A stretch of 60,887 nucleotides of DNA from Streptomyces sp. Ru73. GTDB lineage: Bacteria; Actinomycetota; Actinomycetes; Streptomycetales; Streptomycetaceae. The position numbers were made by a program, and so were the translations under genes. The DNA lies in the NCBI RefSeq assembly GCF_002920575.1, contig NZ_PQSQ01000043.1, positions 1 to 60,887 on the forward strand, written 5' to 3'. The notes beneath the pieces are model-generated. The model did no database searches, was not told where the DNA came from, and worked only from the letters and a program-made list of their open reading frames with translations. Positions 57,132 to 60,887 of this stretch are shown piece by piece. Numbering within the stretch: the stretch's first letter is position 1; every line of letters starts with the position of its first letter.

Positions 57132-60100
57132 TCACTCCGCGCGCATCCATTGCCGCATGACCGCGAGCAGATGGTCGGTGTCCACCGGCTTCGTCACGTA
57201 GTCCGAAGCCCCGGACTCGATGCTCTTCTCGCGGTCACCCTTCATGGCCTTCGCGGTCAGCGCGATGATCGGCAGCCCCGCGAACTGCGGCATCCGGCGG
57301 ATCGCCGCGGTCGTGGCGTAGCCGTCCATCTCCGGCATCATGATGTCCATCAGCACCACTGTCACATCATCGTGCTGTTCCAGCACCTCGATTCCCTCGC
57401 GGCCGTTCTCGGCGTAGAGCACCGACAGGCCGTGCTGCTCCAGGACGCTGGTCAGCGCGAAGACGTTGCGGATGTCGTCGTCGACGATCAGCACCTTCTC
57501 GCCGTGGAAGCCGTCGTCCTCGCCGGCCGGCGCCACCAGGTCCTGTCCGTTGCCCAGCCACGGCTCGTCCGCCGTCTGCGCCGGCTGTGCCGTCGTCGGC
57601 TGGCCGGGCAGGGCCGTGCGCTGCGGCGCCGCCGAAAGCCCGCGCCTGCGGCGCCTGTTGAGGCCGGAGACCGCCTCGTCCGGGGTGGCCTGCTCGGCCT
57701 CCGCACGCGCGTTGTCCGCCGCCTCCTGCTCGGCGATCTCCGCGTCGTGCGCCTCGGCGTCCATCGCGAAGCCGCCCGCGACCAGCTGCGGGTACCCCTG
57801 CGGCGGCAGCCCGCCCGGGTTGTACGGCAGGTACAGGGTGAAGGTCGAGCCGCGGCCCGGCTCACTGGCGGCGTGGATCTCACCGCCGAGCAGCCGCGCG
57901 ATCTCCCGACTGATGGACAGGCCGAGGCCGGTACCGCCGTACTTCCGGCTGGTCGTGCCGTCCGCCTGCTTGAACGCCTCGAAGATCACCCGCATCTTGC
58001 TGGACGCGATGCCGATGCCCGTGTCGGTCACCGAGAAGGCGATCATGTCGGCATCCGCGTCACGCAGCGCGCCGTGCTCCAGCAGCTGCTCGCGGATCGC
58101 CACCGGGACGTCCGAGCCGGCCGGCCTGATGACCAGCTCCACGGCGCCGGAGTCGGTGAACTTCACCGCGTTCGACAGGAGGTTGCGCAGCACCTGGAGG
58201 AGGCGCTGCTCGTCGGTGTGCAGCGTCGCGGGCAGCTCCGGGGAGACCCGTACGGAGAAGTCCAGGCCCTTCTCCGCGGTCAGCGGCCGGAACGTGGCCT
58301 CGACGTAGTCCACCAGCTGCACCAGCGCGATCCGGGTCGGGCTGACGTCCATCTTGCCCGCCTCGACCTTCGACAGGTCCAGGATGTCGTTGATCAGCTG
58401 GAGCAGGTCCGAGCCGGCGCCGTGGATCGTCTCGGCGAACTCCACCTGCTTCGGGGAGAGGTTCCCCTCGGCGTTGTCCGCCAGCAACTTGGCAAGGATG
58501 AGCAGGGAGTTGAGCGGCGTACGCAGCTCGTGCGACATGTTCGCGAGGAACTCGCTCTTGTAGCGCATCGAGACCGCGAGCTGCTCGGCGCGCTCCTCCA
58601 GGACCTGCCGCGCCTCCTCGATCTCGGTGTTCTTCACCTCGATGTCGCGGTTCTGCTTGCGCAGCTGCTCGGCCTTCTCCTCCAGCTCGGAGTTGGACAG
58701 CTCCAGCGCGCGCTGCCGGCTCTCCAGCTCCGCCGAGCGCTCCCTGAGCTGCTCGGTCAGCTCCTGGGACTGCGCCAGCAGGATCTCGGTCTTGGTGTTG
58801 ACCGAGATGGTGTTGACGCTGGTCGCGATCATCTCGGCGATCTGGCTGAGGAAGTCCTTCTGGATCTGGGTGAACGGCTGGAACGAGGCCAGCTCGATGA
58901 CGCCCAGTACCTTGTCCTCGAAGAGCACCGGCAGCACGATCACGTTGGCCGGCGGGGCCTCGCCCAGGCCGGAGGCGATCTTCAGGTATCCCGACGGCAC
59001 GTTCTCCACCAGGATGGTGCGCTTCTCCTCCGCCGCCGTGCCGATGAGCGTCTCACCGGGCCGGAAGGTGGAGGGCATCGCGCCCATCGAGTAGCCGTAC
59101 GAACCCATCAGCCGGAGTTCGTACTCGCCCGCCTCGCCGCCGTCCGCGCCGATCTCCTGGTTGTCGTCGGCGGGGGTGGCGAGGAAGAACGCGCCGTGCT
59201 GCGCGGAGACCGCGGGCGACAGCTCGCTCATGATCAGCTTGGCCACGTCCTTGAGGTCGCGGCGGCCCTGCATCAGACCGGAGATCCGGGCGAGGTTGCC
59301 CTTCAGCCAGTCCTGCTCCTCGTTGGCGAGGGTGGTCTCGCGGAGCGTGGCGATCATCGTGTTGACGTTGTCCTGGAGCTCCAGGATCTCGCCGGCCGCG
59401 TCCACGTCGATGCGGACGTTGTGGTCGCCGAGGGTCACCGCGGCGGCGACGGCGGCGATCGCGCGCACCTGGCGGGTGAGGTTCCCCGCCATCTCGTTCA
59501 CCGACTCGGTCAGGTCCTTCCAGGTGCCGGCCACGCCGCGCACCTGCGCCTGACCGCCCAGCTGGCCTTCCGTACCCACCTCACGGGCCACCCGGGTGAC
59601 CTGCTCGGCGAAGGAGGACAGCTGGTCGACCATCGTGTTGATGGTGGTCTTGAGCTCCAGGATCTCGCCCCGGGCGTCGATGTCGATCTTCTTGGTGAGA
59701 TCACCCTTGGCGATGGCCGTCGTGACCATCGCGATGTTCCGCACCTGACCGGTCAGGTTGGACGCCATGGAGTTCACCGACTCCGTGAGGTCCTTCCACG
59801 TGCCCGCGACGCCCGGCACCCGCGCCTGGCCGCCCAGGATGCCGTCGGTGCCCACCTCACGGGCGACCCGCGTCACCTCGTCGGCGAACGACGACAGGGT
59901 CGTGACCATGGTGTTCACCGTGTCGGCCAGCGTCGCGACCTCGCCGCGCGCCTCGACCGTGACCTTCTTGGTCAGGTCACCGTTGGCGACCGCCGCGGAG
60001 ACCTGGGAGATGTTCCGCACCTGGATGGTCAGGTTGTTGGCCATCAGGTTCACGTTGTCGCTGAGGTCCTTCCAGATGCCGGTGACCCCCGGCACCCGGG

Positions 60101-60887
60101 CCTGGCCGCCCAGCTGGCCCTCCGTACCCACCTCACGGGCCACCCGCGTCACCTGCTCGGCGAAGGACGAGAGCTGGTCGACCATGGTGTTCACGGTCGT
60201 CACCAGTTCGAGGATCTCGCCCTTGGCGTCGACGGTGATCTTCTTGGACAGGTCGCCGCGTGCCACCGCGGTCGTGACCTCGGCGATGTTGCGGACCTGG
60301 GAGGTCAGGTTGTTCGCCATGAAGTTCACGGACTGGGTGAGGTCCTTCCAGGTACCGCTCACCCCCTGGACCTCGGCCTGGCCGCCGAGGATGCCCTCGG
60401 TGCCCACCTCGCGGGCCACCCGGGTCACCTGCTCGGCGAAGGAGGACAGCTGGTCCACCATCGTGTTCAGGGTGTTCTTCAGCTCCAGGATCTCGCCGCG
60501 CGCGTCCACGTCGATCTTCTGGGAGAGGTCACCCCGGGCGACCGCGGTCGCGACCTGCGCGATGTTACGGACCTGGGCGGTGAGGTTGCCCGCCATGCCG
60601 TTCACCGAGTCGGTCAGGTCGCGCCACACGCCGGCGACGCCCGGCACCTGCGCCTGACCGCCCAGCCGGCCGTCCGTACCCACCTCACGGGCGACTCTCG
60701 TCACCTGCTCCGCGAAGGCCGAGAGCTGGTCGACCATCGTGTTGATGGTGTTCTTCAGCTCCAGGATCTCGCCGCGCGCGTCCACGTCGATCTTCTGCGA
60801 GAGGTCACCCCGGGCGACCGCCGTCGTCACCTGAGCGATCTGCCGCACCTGGGACGTGAGGTTCCCGGCCATGAAGTTGACGGAGTT
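57132..60887 (-). CDS. osaA: hybrid sensor kinase with HAMP array (OsaA-like), N-terminus beyond window
   Basis: At least 1251 residues; the frame is open to the window edge, so the start lies outside. Order: six HAMP units, five of them near-identical 92-residue blocks (MAxNLTxQVRNIA ... AEQVTRVAREVGTEG); GAF domain (about 560-700 of the visible part, HGAFFLATPADDN ... VLPVLFEDKVLGVIELASF); coiled coil; HisKA FLANMSHELRTPLNSLLILA; HATPase with NLLSNAVKFTD, DTGIGIA, GLGLSIS; a Pro/Ala linker; and a C-terminal receiver with Asp in VVLMDIMMPEMDGYA. No TM is visible in this part, suggesting a cytoplasmic sensor. It acts with OsaB in osmotic stress control. Confidence 0.92.
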   Translation of the reverse strand, partial: NSVNFMAGNLTSQVRQIAQVTTAVARGDLSQKIDVDARGEILELKNTINTMVDQLSAFAEQVTRVAREVGTDGRLGGQAQVPGVAGVWRDLTDSVNGMAGNLTAQVRNIAQVATAVARGDLSQKIDVDARGEILELKNTLNTMVDQLSSFAEQVTRVAREVGTEGILGGQAEVQGVSGTWKDLTQSVNFMANNLTSQVRNIAEVTTAVARGDLSKKITVDAKGEILELVTTVNTMVDQLSSFAEQVTRVAREVGTEGQLGGQARVPGVTGIWKDLSDNVNLMANNLTIQVRNISQVSAAVANGDLTKKVTVEARGEVATLADTVNTMVTTLSSFADEVTRVAREVGTDGILGGQARVPGVAGTWKDLTESVNSMASNLTGQVRNIAMVTTAIAKGDLTKKIDIDARGEILELKTTINTMVDQLSSFAEQVTRVAREVGTEGQLGGQAQVRGVAGTWKDLTESVNEMAGNLTRQVRAIAAVAAAVTLGDHNVRIDVDAAGEILELQDNVNTMIATLRETTLANEEQDWLKGNLARISGLMQGRRDLKDVAKLIMSELSPAVSAQHGAFFLATPADDNQEIGADGGEAGEYELRLMGSYGYSMGAMPSTFRPGETLIGTAAEEKRTILVENVPSGYLKIASGLGEAPPANVIVLPVLFEDKVLGVIELASFQPFTQIQKDFLSQIAEMIATSVNTISVNTKTEILLAQSQELTEQLRERSAELESRQRALELSNSELEEKAEQLRKQNRDIEVKNTEIEEARQVLEERAEQLAVSMRYKSEFLANMSHELRTPLNSLLILAKLLADNAEGNLSPKQVEFAETIHGAGSDLLQLINDILDLSKVEAGKMDVSPTRIALVQLVDYVEATFRPLTAEKGLDFSVRVSPELPATLHTDEQRLLQVLRNLLSNAVKFTDSGAVELVIRPAGSDVPVAIREQLLEHGALRDADADMIAFSVTDTGIGIASSKMRVIFEAFKQADGTTSRKYGGTGLGLSISREIARLLGGEIHAASEPGRGSTFTLYLPYNPGGLPPQGYPQLVAGGFAMDAEAHDAEIAEQEAADNARAEAEQATPDEAVSGLNRRRRRGLSAAPQRTALPGQPTTAQPAQTADEPWLGNGQDLVAPAGEDDGFHGEKVLIVDDDIRNVFALTSVLEQHGLSVLYAENGREGIEVLEQHDDVTVVLMDIMMPEMDGYATTAAIRRMPQFAGLPIIALTAKAMKGDREKSIESGASDYVTKPVDTDHLLAVMRQWMRAE
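59493..60872 (-). repeat. five tandem 276-bp HAMP-coding repeats in osaA
   Basis: Units of exactly 92 codons start at 60872, 60596, 60320, 60044 and 59768, with a diverged sixth at 59492. They share long stretches at DNA level, e.g. the segment for AEQVTRVAREVGT. The uniform 276-bp period indicates tandem duplication within the gene. Such identity could allow copy-number change. Confidence 0.85.

Overview
This is a very GC-rich stretch of actinobacterial chromosome, almost certainly Streptomyces. Third codon positions are strongly GC, GTG and TTG starts are common, and 4-base start/stop overlaps are frequent. From memory, the gene order osaA-osaB-ftsK-(rodZ-like)-rimO-pgsA-cinA-clgR-dps ... 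lhr ... recA-recX ... gluDCBA-gluRK ... miaB-miaA-dapF-rshA-hflX matches the conserved core of Streptomyces chromosomes around SCO5748-SCO5800, read here in reverse. I see no tRNA, rRNA, insertion sequence, CRISPR array or prophage.

Layout. 1-2282: end of a siderophore-type locus (IucA/IucC synthetase with apparent frameshifts, diaminobutyrate aminotransferase). 2638-9754: secreted serine protease, HflX GTPase, secreted M1 peptidase and a RelA/SpoT-family (p)ppGpp enzyme. 9971-15637: DapF, a membrane protein, MiaA, a small antitoxin-like protein, a LigB-like protein and MiaB. 15731-20133: a MarR-FUSC operon next to a TAXI-type binding protein. 20182-26212: sensor kinase and response regulator (GluK/GluR) divergent from the glutamate ABC transporter GluABCD. 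26700-30213: a flavin monooxygenase, then a cysteine dioxygenase-rhodanese operon preceded by a Cys-containing leader peptide. 30556-34144: RecX, RecA with a LexA-type operator, an AI-2E family membrane protein and a DUF3046 protein. 34224-41602: accessory metabolism and transport (toroid-fold protein, PucR-type regulator, metallo-hydrolase with MFS transporter, AzlCD exporter, AraC regulator). 41704-47296: long Lhr helicase and a Nei/Fpg glycosylase. 47403-52998: membrane protein, Dps, ClgR, CinA, PgsA, RimO and a RodZ-like protein. 53234-60887: FtsK, OsaB and the C-terminal part of OsaA (cut by the window edge).

Several blocks work as units: GluK/GluR probably controls GluABCD; rimO-pgsA-cinA are start/stop overlapped; recA-recX are 6 bp apart; cysteine dioxygenase and rhodanese overlap and would remove cysteine sulfur. 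The most interesting element is the region before cysteine dioxygenase (28932-29266). It has a promoter placed for a leaderless transcript, a 28-codon peptide ending in Cys-Val-Cys-Arg-Pro-Ser-Cys, a hairpin starting at the peptide's stop codon, a U-rich run, and two stretches complementary to the cysteine dioxygenase Shine-Dalgarno. One of these stretches lies inside the peptide's last three codons. This looks like a cysteine-responsive attenuator whose geometry I do not recognise.
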